The notes beneath the pieces are model-generated. The model saw nothing but the letters and a program-made list of their open reading frames with translations. It ran no database searches and had not been told where the DNA came from. From an uncultured Clostridia bacterium (GTDB lineage: Bacteria; Bacillota; Clostridia; Oscillospirales; Acutalibacteraceae), in the NCBI GenBank assembly GCA_944380855.1, contig CALWIW010000018.1, positions 1 to 42,466 of the forward strand: a DNA stretch of 42,466 nt, read 5' to 3'. The position numbers and the translations under genes were made by a program. The first letter of the stretch is position 1; the number at the start of each line of letters is the position of its first letter. This document shows positions 1-7,414 of the stretch, in pieces.

Positions 1-1
1 A

Positions 2-226
2 ATGCAAAAGGTAGTTTACATAAGCAACAGCCGTGATTTTACCGAACAAAATGATATTAACGATAATAAATATCTTGTCCGTATCAACAAATTGCTGGAA
101 GAAGGCTGGACAATTTCCCAGATGAATACTCAGACTGTGGACGTTGACCCTAAGCTTGAAAATTATCTGCATAAAGAAACTCTTGTTTCATTTGTTATTC
201 TTGAAAAGCCTGATAACAGAGGGTAA
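2..226 (+). CDS. Small hypothetical protein (possibly 5'-truncated)
   Basis: A 74-residue reading frame opens one base from the window edge, so its true start and ribosome binding site may lie outside. The protein is hydrophilic with no signal peptide or membrane segment. The central segment KLLEEGWTISQM followed by a C-terminal beta-like stretch (SFVILEKP) loosely resembles small DUF4177-type proteins, where a 'GW' turn follows a helix, but this is only a visual resemblance. A strong terminator follows 40 bases downstream, so this is the last gene of its transcript. No function is proposed. Confidence 0.55.
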   Translation: MQKVVYISNSRDFTEQNDINDNKYLVRINKLLEEGWTISQMNTQTVDVDPKLENYLHKETLVSFVILEKPDNRG

Positions 227-263
227 AATTTTTTTAAATAAAATTCAGTATAATAAAAAAGCG

Positions 264-297
264 AAGCCAATGCATAAGCGTTGGCTTTTTGTTTTTT
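264..297 (+). terminator. Rho-independent terminator
   Basis: A 10-bp stem (AAGCCAATGC pairing with GCGTTGGCTT, one G-T wobble) closes a four-base ATAA loop and is followed by a T-rich tract. It terminates the small gene upstream. The rest of the gap to position 497 is AT-rich with nothing else that I recognise. Confidence 0.85.
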
Positions 298-497
298 ATC
301 AGTTTAATTAATATTTTTCAACGTAAAACATTATATTTGATTATTTTCTATTGCCAATATTGATTAAGCAATGTATAATAAAGCTAAAAGCATGATATTT
401 TTATAATAAAAAATACAAGTAACAAAACACTTGTTTAAAAACATTGATACATATAACGTGAATTATTTACACTATCAGAATTCCAAGGAGGTTACTT

Positions 498-1232
498 ATG
501 GAAAATTATAACAACAAAACTTATCCGTACTGTAAAAATCAAGTAACAGAAAACGTCTCATTGAAATCTTGTCCGGCTTGCGGAACACCGCTTACAGATG
601 AACAGGCATTCTGTCCAAACTGCGGTATCCCCAATAATAAAAAGCCACAAAGCTGTTTTTGCAGTCAGTGTGGTACTATTATTCATAACGGACAAACATA
701 TTGCCCAAAATGCGGACAAAAAACACCTTTTTCTTTAGATTACGATACATCAATACCAATAGGACAACAAAATCCGAACGGTGCATATTTACAAAAAAAA
801 CAAAAGAAAAAAACACCGCTAATTATAGGTCTTTCTTCTGCAGGTGCCGCCATACTGGTTGCGGTAATTGTAATTATAGTAATTTTTGTTACAGGAAATC
901 AAAATAATTTTAATAATATGTACGGAGATATAGCAAACGAAGAATGGTGTATTATTTCATCAGACGGTAAATGGATGAAATTGGATACAAATCCTTATGA
1001 CGAGGACGGAGATTATGTAAATCGGACATTTTACGAAGATATTATAGAACCATGTGCAGAGAAAATTCAAAGAGTTAACAGAGACCTCGGATTTAAAAGC
1101 TCTATATATTCTGAAATGTGCGAGACAACATCTGATGACGGTTACCAAACTGAAAGTAATGATAAATACACCGTTTCCTGGTCATTTCACCCTGACAAAG
1201 GGCTGGAAGTAATATACGAGATAAACTCTTAA
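498..1232 (+). CDS. Zinc-ribbon membrane-anchored protein
   Basis: The 244-residue protein begins with tandem zinc-ribbon knuckles: CPACG, CPNCG, CSQCG and CPKCG pairs within the first 75 residues, typical of double zinc ribbon (DZR) domains. The first pair is degenerate (YCKNQ). A basic KKQKKKTP stretch and one strong transmembrane helix (about residues 107-131) follow, then an extracytoplasmic C-terminal domain of about 110 residues that I do not recognise. The topology predicted is a cytoplasmic ribbon with an outside domain. The start is supported by AAGGAGG six bases upstream of the ATG. Such proteins are common in Clostridia and their roles are mostly unknown; nothing in the neighbourhood assigns one. 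Confidence 0.85.
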   Translation: MENYNNKTYPYCKNQVTENVSLKSCPACGTPLTDEQAFCPNCGIPNNKKPQSCFCSQCGTIIHNGQTYCPKCGQKTPFSLDYDTSIPIGQQNPNGAYLQKKQKKKTPLIIGLSSAGAAILVAVIVIIVIFVTGNQNNFNNMYGDIANEEWCIISSDGKWMKLDTNPYDEDGDYVNRTFYEDIIEPCAEKIQRVNRDLGFKSSIYSEMCETTSDDGYQTESNDKYTVSWSFHPDKGLEVIYEINS

Positions 1233-1321
1233 AAAACTAAATAAAAATCTTATATAAAAAAGATTATGGATATCGTCAAGATTGAACAAGTCCAGTAAAA
1301 ACGGACAATAGAGAAAAAGAA

Positions 1322-1357
1322 CCTCCTATGGTAAATAAAAGAAACTATCATAGGAGG
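1322..1357 (+). promoter_or_regulatory. Inverted repeat sequestering transposase Shine-Dalgarno
   Basis: CCTCCTATG (1322-1330) is an exact inverted repeat of CATAGGAGG (1349-1357), and the right arm contains the AGGAGG ribosome binding site of OrfA. In RNA the two arms would form a hairpin that hides the site. This is expected to keep transposase translation low, particularly on read-through transcripts. Sequestration is an inference from base pairing. Confidence 0.6.
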
Positions 1358-1361
1358 AATT

Positions 1362-1381
1362 TTTATGCCCATTTATGCCCA
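1362..1381 (+). repeat. 10-bp tandem duplication over OrfA start codon
   Basis: TTTATGCCCA occurs twice back to back. Each unit contains an ATG. The first ATG (1365) sits at the proper distance from the ribosome binding site but opens a frame of only 11 codons; the OrfA frame uses the second ATG (1375). The duplication therefore probably uncoupled translation of OrfA. Confidence 0.75.
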
Positions 1382-1725
1382 GAAGATACAGACACATTAA
1401 GGATTATGAAAAAGAAATACTTGAACTCAAAGACAACGGACTGACACATCAGGAGATCGGGAAAAGATTAGGATTTACAAAAGAGCAAATAAAAGGATTT
1501 GTAAAACGCAATAATAAAACACAACGCAAAATGGCAGCAGGAATTGAAATAAAGCCAAAAGGCAGGGCACAAAAAAACGGTGCAGAACTGCCGCCATCCG
1601 TTCAGCAGTGGAGTCAATTATCTCAATTAAAGTATGAATTGGCAATTAAGGAAAGAGAAATCAAACGGTTGGAAATGGAGACTGAGTTGATGCGGGATTT
1701 TCTCTTGCTCACCGGAAGGAAGTGA
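1375..1725 (+). CDS. IS3-family transposase OrfA (probably inactive)
   Basis: The 116-residue protein has an N-terminal helix-turn-helix (GLTHQEIGKRLGFTKEQIKGF, about residues 25-45) and a C-terminal leucine-zipper-like helix (residues 79-110), the layout of IS3 OrfA proteins that bind the terminal repeats. It overlaps OrfB by GTGA. The ATG lies 17 bases from AGGAGG because of a 10-bp tandem duplication; the better-spaced ATG at 1365 is out of frame. The frame itself is intact, so the decay here is at initiation only. Without a functional OrfB the element is dead. Confidence 0.75.
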   Translation: MPRRYRHIKDYEKEILELKDNGLTHQEIGKRLGFTKEQIKGFVKRNNKTQRKMAAGIEIKPKGRAQKNGAELPPSVQQWSQLSQLKYELAIKEREIKRLEMETELMRDFLLLTGRK

Positions 1726-2134
1726 GAACAAGTGTAAAATATATGGTAATCTACAGGCACAAAGTAAAATATAGTATTAGTGAAATGTGTAAGTTCTTTG
1801 AGGTATCACGAAGCGGATACTACGATTATGTGAAGCGAATGGATGTTCCTGCAAAGGATTTATCATAGGCAAAGCTAATACGAAAATGTCAGGAAAAGTG
1901 TGGCAAAACCTACGGTTATCGCCGAGTGCATATATGTTTGGAAAGGCAAGGCATACATCACAACCCAAAAACAATTCTTCACGTTATGCAGAGATACAAC
2001 CTATTATCGGTTGTCAGGAGAAAGAAATACCGTAATCACGGAGAATATCTTCATCGATATCCTAACCTGCTGAACAGAGATTTCAGAGCAGACCGTCCTA
2101 ACCAGAAGTGGGTTACCGATATATCATACATAAA
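1722..2134 (+). pseudogene. IS3-family transposase OrfB fragment
   Basis: Reading from GTG 1722 gives an IS3-type OrfB N-terminus: SISEMCKFFEVSRSGYYDY, then CGKTYGYRRVH, then RADRPNQKWVTDISYI. An in-frame TAG at 1866-1868 interrupts it after 48 codons, and the frame ends two codons past the junction at about 2134. Only the helper region and the first DDE aspartate remain; the other two catalytic acids are gone. Two independent lesions (nonsense and truncation) show that it is old. Confidence 0.85.
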
Positions 2135-2811
2135 TCCTTAAATCTTGAAAAACGAAACTGCGAGCTTGAGCTTAAAAAACTTGAGCAAAAAGTTAAAGGC
2201 GGAGTTATAAAAAGTACCATAAACGGAAAGGTAAAAACTGTAAACGAGGCGGAAAAAGCCAAACTCGACGGTTCTCCCCTTATATCTGTTATAGGAGAAG
2301 ATGGAATTTATGTTACCGGCGCCGTTGCGGAAACTTTTCTTGAAGAAATTCAAAGCGGCATGGAGATAACCGTTAAATCATGGGAAACCGGAGAAACCCG
2401 CCAAGCAAAAATTACGGGAGTAGGACAAACTCCTCTTAAAGAAACATCTTACGGAGGAAATCCTAATATGTCCTATTATCCGTTTTCAGCGGTTATTTCC
2501 GAAGAAGCAAATTTTAAAAACGGAGAAAGCGTTTCAATTTCTGCCGACGGATTTGCTGAATCATCTGAATCAGCTGACAAAATTTATCTTATGCAGGCAT
2601 TTGTCAGAGAAGATGAGAACGGATTTTATGTTTACAAAAAGGACAATAATGAACTTTTGAAAAAACAGTATGTGACAGTGGTAAGAATCACCGACGGATT
2701 TATGGAAATTGATTCCGGTATTTCAACGGATGATGAGATAGCTTTCCCATACGGTAAAAAGTAAAAGACGGAGCAAAAACCAATTCGGTAGAAACACTGT
2801 TTGAGTACTGA
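2135..2811 (+). pseudogene. HlyD/MacA-type membrane fusion protein, 3' remnant
   Basis: The frame following the IS remnant encodes the end of a coiled-coil hairpin (LEKRNCELELKKLEQKV), then the lipoyl/barrel-sandwich segment (GGVIKSTINGKVKTV) and the beta-barrel and proximal domains of an efflux adaptor. The N-terminal signal-anchor half is missing, replaced by the IS. The frame in use stops at 2762-2764 after an AAAAA run. With one added A the homologous ending VKDGAKTNSVETLFEY continues to a TGA at 2809-2811, which abuts the permease gene. The gene is thus truncated and frameshifted. In intact operons it links a MacB-like transporter to the extracytoplasmic side. Confidence 0.8.
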
Positions 2812-2827
2812 AAAAAAGAGGTATGAA

Positions 2828-4083
2828 ATGTTAGAAAATATCAGATTATCCTTTCAGGGAATATGGGATCACAAGCTTAGGTCTGTTTTAACTATGCTTG
2901 GAATTATCATAGGAATAGGCTCGATTATAGCAATTGTTTCCACAATAAAAGGAACCAATGAGCAAATAAAACAAAACCTTATCGGTTCAGGAAACAACAC
3001 CGTAAAAATACAGCTTTATCAGGGCGATATGCCAATTGATTTCGGTTATCAAACAGCACCTTACGGAGTGCCGGAAATAAATAAATCTGTATTAAATGAA
3101 ATAAAAAACATAAAAGAAGTTGAATCAGCCTCTCTTTATCACATAAGAAATAAATATGACGCTGTATACAGAAATGCAGTTTCTATGGGAAGCGGAAACA
3201 TAGTCGGAATTGACGAAAACTATCTTGATGTTTACGGATATCAGATAATAAAAGGCAGAGGAATTTCACAAGAAGACTACCAAAAGAAAAATAAAACAGT
3301 ACTTCTCGATAAAACTACTTCTCTGAACCTTTTTCTAAATGAAGATCCTATAGGCAAAACAATAGAAATTAAAGGTGAACCGTTTGTTGTGGTAGGTATA
3401 ATCGGCAAAAAAGCAGAAAATCAGCCGGTTATAAACTCTCTTGACGATTACATGAGATATACGAACTTAAATTCTTCCGGAATGATATGTATACCTGCTA
3501 CAGTATGGCCTATGATATACGCATTTGACGAGCCTAAAAATCTTGTAATACGTGCATCAAGCACAGATGATATGACAGTTGCCGGCGAAAAAACCGCTGA
3601 AATATTAAATAAATATCTTACACAAACGACACCTCAATAAAATACAGAGGTGAAGACCTGATGGAACAGGCAAAAAAGCTTCAAGAACTGAGCAACGCCA
3701 CAAATCAACAGCTTATATGGATTGCCAGCATTTCTCTTTTGGTAGGCGGTATCGGTGTTATGAATATTATGCTTGTGTCAGTAACGGAAAGAACAAGGGA
3801 AATCGGACTTAAAAAAGCTTTGGGTGCAAGAAAAAGAAAAATCCTTTCCCAGTTTCTTACAGAAGCGGCTGTTCTTACTTTGCTTGGCGGAATTATTGGA
3901 ATAGGAGCCGGAATAGGTCTTGCTTATATTATATCCGGTATTTCTTCTGTTCCTGTTGCCATAAGTATCCCAATAAGCCTTGTTGCCGTTTTATTTTCAA
4001 TGCTTATAGGAATTGTTTTTGGGCTTATTCCCTCGCTGAAAGCCGCAAATATGAACCCTATTGATGCTTTGAGATATGAATAA
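2828..4083 (+). pseudogene. MacB-like ABC transporter permease, frameshifted
   Basis: The first part (to the stop at 3638-3640) has the N-terminal transmembrane helix after LRSVLTMLGIIIGIGSI and the extracytoplasmic MacB_PCD domain. The second frame, entered by a -1 shift near 3632-3640, gives [18 protein letters not shown] and then the FtsX-type three-helix domain ([29 protein letters not shown]). Joined, they make one normal permease of about 418 residues. Start ATG 2828 has AGAGG six bases upstream; the upstream TTG at 2801 lies within the adaptor's end. No ATPase gene lies between adaptor and permease; it was probably upstream and lost at the IS junction. A sequencing error could mimic the frameshift. 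Confidence 0.8.
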
Positions 4084-4090
4084 CTTTATT

Positions 4091-4130
4091 AAAAAAGTCA
4101 GAACCTGTTTAATAAGGCTCTGACTTTTTT
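4091..4130 (+). terminator. Bidirectional terminator
   Basis: AAAAAAGTCAGA pairs with TCTGACTTTTTT around a 16-base loop, with A and T tracts on both sides. It lies between the converging permease pseudogene and spoVT and can serve both. Confidence 0.85.
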
Positions 4131-4139
4131 ATTATAGTT

Positions 4140-4682
4140 TTATTCCTCCATCTGTTTACCCAAAAACACGGCTGCCGACTGGCAAAGCTTGCTTTCAGTT
4201 TCAGAGGGATTTTTTGTTCCCTGAGATTTAAGCATAATAACGGCTCCGAAAACATCTCCCCCTGATATAATCGGGTACATTACCGACGCTACATCAGAAC
4301 TGCCCTCAAGGGGAGCCAAAGGAGAAATTACATCACTGCGTAAAACAAAGCTTTGCCTGTTTTCCATATAGGTATTAAGTGACGGAGCTATGTTTTTTTC
4401 AAGATAATCCTTTTTAGAAACTCCCGCAGCGGCTATTACATGATCTCTGTCACAGATTATTGTGGGAAGTGATATCACCTTATAAAGAACCTCTGCATAC
4501 TGAGAGGCAAACTGGGAAATTTCTCCTATGGGCGAATACTTTTTAAAAACAACTTCACCGCTTGGCAATGTAAAAATTTCCAACGGGTCGCCCTCTCTTA
4601 TCTTTAAGGTTCTTCTTATCTCCTTCGGGATAACCACTCTTCCCAAATCGTCAATTCTTCTTACTATTCCGGTGGCTTTCAT
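4140..4682 (-). CDS. spoVT: Stage V sporulation protein T, transition-state regulator
   Basis: The N-terminus MKATGIVRRIDDLGRVVIPK followed by EIRRTLKIREGDPLEIF is the AbrB-type swapped-hairpin DNA-binding domain found in SpoVT. Residues 55-180 form a GAF-like domain (VISLPTIICDRDHVIAAAG; GDVFGAVIMLKS). The length of 180 residues matches Bacillus SpoVT (about 178). The start ATG at 4682 follows AAGGAG by nine bases; an upstream ATG at 4724 would add 14 non-conserved residues. In Bacillus this protein acts in the forespore as activator and repressor of sigma-G genes. Together with the SASP gene at 36 kb it supports a spore former. Confidence 0.93.
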   Translation of the reverse strand: MKATGIVRRIDDLGRVVIPKEIRRTLKIREGDPLEIFTLPSGEVVFKKYSPIGEISQFASQYAEVLYKVISLPTIICDRDHVIAAAGVSKKDYLEKNIAPSLNTYMENRQSFVLRSDVISPLAPLEGSSDVASVMYPIISGGDVFGAVIMLKSQGTKNPSETESKLCQSAAVFLGKQMEE

Positions 4683-4825
4683 TTCCTGTTTCTCCTTATA
4701 TATCATTTGCATTAACTGTTTCATTCACAAAAGCTTAGTCTTGTGCAAAAATAGTCTTTGAAATATAAGGGAAAATATGCAGAAAAAACCAAACATACTC
4801 AACGGTACAGAAAAATAAATTTAAA

Positions 4826-5521
4826 CTACTTTATTTTCAAAGATTTTAAATATTCTTTCTTTTCTGCCGTAATCCGATAACTTTCCACGGCTTTCTGTAT
4901 TGTTTTGTTGTGAGTCCATTTCTCAAGCTTCTTTTCCTGCAAATAAGGCAAAACCTCATCATAATTTTTTGCAAGAGCCGTGGCAAAATACCAGGCTATC
5001 ATCATATTTATATAGTATTCATCTGATTTTACCGAGGAAACCAAGTCACCGTAAATACTGTTAAAATTCTCACCCAAATAAAAGCTCATAAGCATACCTA
5101 TGGCAAATCTTACGGTATAGGTGTGCTGTGATTTTATCCATTTTTGAATTTCTTCAAAAAACTCTTCTCTGTGTTTTTTGAAAACTTTAGGAGACATCAG
5201 GTCGCAGGTTGCCCAGTTATCAACATAAGGCAGAAAACTGTTAAGATTTTTTATCACCTGGTCATAGTCTTTCATGTTTTCAATGAGAAAGCCGTGAACA
5301 TTGTTTTCCTCATAATATTTATGGGGCAGGGTATTCAAAAACGGTTCGGCATAATTTGTTTTGGAAAAATCCTTTGCGATTTTTCTTAAAACCGGAGTTC
5401 TTACACCGATAATTTTTTCCGGGTCAATTGTGGGTATAAGCTTGCTTTGAAAATCACGGTATTTTATATCCTGATTTTCAAAAAGTATCTCCAACAGCGT
5501 CTTGTTTTCAAACTTTTCCAT
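4826..5521 (-). CDS. DNA alkylation repair protein, AlkD-like HEAT-repeat glycosylase
   Basis: The 231-residue protein matches the DNA alkylation repair family (PF08713), an all-helical HEAT-like fold that excises alkylated bases such as N3/N7-alkylpurines without base flipping. Residues equivalent to the AlkD active site are visible: Trp103 and Asp107 in NWATCD, and Arg138 in TYTVRFAIG. GVRTPVLRKIAKD near residue 40 is the family's N-terminal signature. It is monocistronic, between spoVT and the aldo-keto reductase. No LexA-type box is evident upstream. The substrate range within the family cannot be judged from sequence. Confidence 0.88.
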   Translation of the reverse strand: MEKFENKTLLEILFENQDIKYRDFQSKLIPTIDPEKIIGVRTPVLRKIAKDFSKTNYAEPFLNTLPHKYYEENNVHGFLIENMKDYDQVIKNLNSFLPYVDNWATCDLMSPKVFKKHREEFFEEIQKWIKSQHTYTVRFAIGMLMSFYLGENFNSIYGDLVSSVKSDEYYINMMIAWYFATALAKNYDEVLPYLQEKKLEKWTHNKTIQKAVESYRITAEKKEYLKSLKIK

Positions 5522-5558
5522 ATGTCACAATAATTTTATAATTACGTAAGGCAAAATC

Positions 5559-6572
5559 TTAACCTATTGTTATTCTGTCGATTTCCTGAAGCTCGGCTTC
5601 TGTAAAAGCTCTGCCTTTTACTATTCCTACATTGTCCAAAATCTGAGAGGGCCTTGACGCACCAATCAATACGCTTGTAACCTCATGGTCACGTAAAATC
5701 CAGGACAAAGCCATCTGTGCCAAGGTTTGTCCCCTGCTCTTGGCAATATCATTTAAAGCCTTTACCTTTTCAATTTTTTCGGGAGTAATAGCACTTTCCT
5801 GTAAAAATCTGCCGTCTGTTTTTATTCTGCTGGATTCCGGAATACCGTGGAGATATTTATCCGTCAGAACACCTTGATCTAATGGGCAAAAGGCAATAAT
5901 TCCGATACCGTTTTCAACCGTATAAGATTTCAAACCGTCTGTTTCTATTGCACGGTTAAACATTGAGTAGCTGCGTTGGTTGATAATAAAAGGAGTTTTA
6001 AGCTCATTTAAAATTTTCACCGCCGCTTCTGTTTGAACCTTGTCATAGTTTGAGATACCCACATAAAGTGCCTTTCCGCTTTTTACAATGCTGTCAAGTG
6101 CAAGCATTGTTTCTTCAAGGGGAGTTTCCGGGTCGGGTCTGTGATGATAAAAAATATCCACATAATCAAGTCCCATTCTCTTTAAGCTTTGGTCGAGGCT
6201 TGAAATCAAATATTTTCTGCTTCCTCCGTCGCCGTAAGGACCCTGCCACATTCCGTAGCCTGCCTTTGTTGAAATAACCATTTCATCGCGGTAAGAGCCG
6301 AGATATTTTTTTAAAATTCTTCCGAAATTTTCCTCTGCCGCTCCTGAGATAGGTCCGTAGTTGTTGGCTAAATCAAAATGAGTAATACCGTTGTCAAAGG
6401 CAGTAAGACACATATTAACCATATTGTCAAAGTTGCCGTTGCTTCCGAAATTGTGCCAAAGACCCAAAGACACCGCAGGAAGCTTTAATCCGCTTTTGCC
6501 GCAGCGAAAATACTCCATTTTTTCGTATCTGTCTTCCGCCGCAATGTAGTGTTCATAACCTGCATAATCCAT
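5559..6572 (-). CDS. Aldo/keto reductase (YghZ/GPR-like)
   Basis: The 337-residue (beta/alpha)8 oxidoreductase has the aldo-keto reductase tetrad elements: Asp and Tyr in ITHFDLANNYG, Lys in VISTKAGYG and His in DIFYHHRPD. The C-terminal NADPH-binding segment (VLIGASRPSQILDNV) is present. The N-terminal segment (YEKMEYFRCGKSGLKLPAVSLG, split by Gly) and overall length fit the L-glyceraldehyde-3-phosphate reductase-like subfamily. Start ATG has AGGAGG eight bases upstream. It follows a TetR gene on the same strand but has its own promoter, whose -10 is buried in a dyad, so it is probably repressed by that TetR protein. Substrate unknown. Confidence 0.92.
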   Translation of the reverse strand: MDYAGYEHYIAAEDRYEKMEYFRCGKSGLKLPAVSLGLWHNFGSNGNFDNMVNMCLTAFDNGITHFDLANNYGPISGAAEENFGRILKKYLGSYRDEMVISTKAGYGMWQGPYGDGGSRKYLISSLDQSLKRMGLDYVDIFYHHRPDPETPLEETMLALDSIVKSGKALYVGISNYDKVQTEAAVKILNELKTPFIINQRSYSMFNRAIETDGLKSYTVENGIGIIAFCPLDQGVLTDKYLHGIPESSRIKTDGRFLQESAITPEKIEKVKALNDIAKSRGQTLAQMALSWILRDHEVTSVLIGASRPSQILDNVGIVKGRAFTEAELQEIDRITIG

Positions 6573-6614
6573 TGTAAAATCCTCCTGTTTATATAAAAAT
6601 CTTTACTTTAATAT

Positions 6615-6651
6615 TTAAGTTGATTTTATCAACTTAATATAGATATGTCAA
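6615..6651 (-). promoter_or_regulatory. Promoter with operator over its -10 (aldo/keto reductase)
   Basis: On the minus strand, TTGACA (6646-6651) and TAAAAT (6623-6628) are 17 bases apart. The inverted repeat TTAAGTTGA / TCAACTTAA (6615-6623 and 6629-6637, five-base spacer) is centred on the -10 box, the classic arrangement of a repressor operator. It lies between the TetR gene and the reductase gene it precedes. Confidence 0.75.
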
Positions 6652-6663
6652 TCACATATAGTT

Positions 6664-7257
6664 TTACTGCCTTTTGTCTTTTTCAAGAAAACCCAGTCCA
6701 TACAGCATAAGATTTTCCGCCATAGAAGCAATTTCCGCAGGAGTTACAACCAATCCGTCGTCAAACCATTTCTGCAAAAGGCCTATACAGCCTGAGCTTA
6801 CAAAAGCATAAAAATATTCTATCTGCTGAGGAGTAGCGTTTTTATAAAGCTTTCCGTAATTTTCAATGCACAGCGTCCTGCCATAATCTATAAGCCTCAT
6901 AGCAAAGGATTTGTCGCCGTAGCTTCCCAAAGTAACTATACATAAATCCGCATTGTCTTTTATACATTGAAAAATCTCCGTTGTAACCGTCAGATAATTA
7001 GGAGTACCATCTCCAGACTCAACTACAGGCTTCAAAGCGGCTTTCAATCCCTCAAACATTTCCTCTTCGATTTGATTTAACAGGTCGTAAATATCAGTAT
7101 AGTGAAGATAAAATGTACTTCTGTTAATCTCCGCAATTTCACAAAGCTCCTTGATAGAAATACTCTGTATGGGCTTGTTTCTTAAAATTGTGGTAAAAGC
7201 TTTCCTTATTAAAGCTTTTGTAACTCTGGTTCTGTGGTCATTTTTTGACGTTTTCAT
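6664..7257 (-). CDS. TetR/AcrR family transcriptional regulator
   Basis: The 197-residue protein has the TetR N-terminal helix-turn-helix (about residues 12-58): TRVTKALIRKAFTTIL, then SISIKELCEIAEINRSTFYL with HYTDIYDLL. The C-terminal ligand-binding region resembles the TetR_C 'YxxF' type (YFYAFVSSGCIGLLQKWFDDG). AGGAGG precedes the ATG by eight bases. It lies between a divergent NAD-epimerase gene and a downstream reductase gene. Dyads occur on both sides (7275-7297 and 6615-6637), so it likely controls itself and the reductase. The inducer is unknown. Confidence 0.9.
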   Translation of the reverse strand: MKTSKNDHRTRVTKALIRKAFTTILRNKPIQSISIKELCEIAEINRSTFYLHYTDIYDLLNQIEEEMFEGLKAALKPVVESGDGTPNYLTVTTEIFQCIKDNADLCIVTLGSYGDKSFAMRLIDYGRTLCIENYGKLYKNATPQQIEYFYAFVSSGCIGLLQKWFDDGLVVTPAEIASMAENLMLYGLGFLEKDKRQ

Positions 7258-7274
7258 GAAAAATCCTCCTAAAT

Positions 7275-7297
7275 CAACAGATAATAATTATCTGTTG
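7275..7297 (-). promoter_or_regulatory. Perfect 23-bp palindrome at TetR gene promoter
   Basis: CAACAGATAAT (7275-7285) and ATTATCTGTTG (7287-7297) are exact inverted repeats around one base. A candidate minus-strand promoter, TTGTTG-17-TAATTA, places its -10 inside the dyad. The site lies about 20 bp before the TetR start codon, consistent with autorepression. Its sequence differs from the dyad at 6615-6637, so the two may bind different proteins or one protein with relaxed specificity. Confidence 0.6.
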
Positions 7298-7328
7298 TAT
7301 ATCTTCACAACAAGGAAAAAATTGATTA

Positions 7329-7357
7329 TTGATAGGCTACATTAAAGCTATTATAAT
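7329..7357 (+). promoter_or_regulatory. Promoter of the NAD-epimerase gene
   Basis: TTGATA (7329-7334) and TATAAT (7352-7357) are separated by exactly 17 bases, 58 bp before the start codon of the downstream gene. Confidence 0.75.
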
Positions 7358-7414
7358 ACAATCAGAGAACTAAAACAACACTATGTTCATTATTTTTTAA
7401 GGGAGTTGATTTCT

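Larger units (their letters stand above)
1260..2134 (+). mobile_element. Truncated IS3-family insertion sequence
   Basis: OrfA-like and OrfB-like transposase frames lie in the usual IS3 arrangement, with overlapping GTGA. The element breaks off inside the OrfB catalytic core, right after the segment NQKWVTDISYI that carries the first acidic residue of the DDE triad. Foreign sequence (a HlyD-type adaptor) continues directly. The left boundary near 1260 is approximate: a terminal repeat may lie around TGGATATCGTCAAG, but no right end remains to confirm it. The copy cannot transpose by itself. Confidence 0.8.

Noticed and set aside
2108-2764. Apparent complete 218-residue gene starting at ATG 2108
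   Set aside because: Its first nine codons are IS sequence read in another frame and there is no ribosome binding site; it is a fusion by deletion over the remains of an adaptor gene.
2801-2827. TTG 2801 as start of the permease
   Set aside because: It lies in the last codons of the adaptor gene and has no ribosome binding site; ATG 2828 has AGAGG at proper distance.
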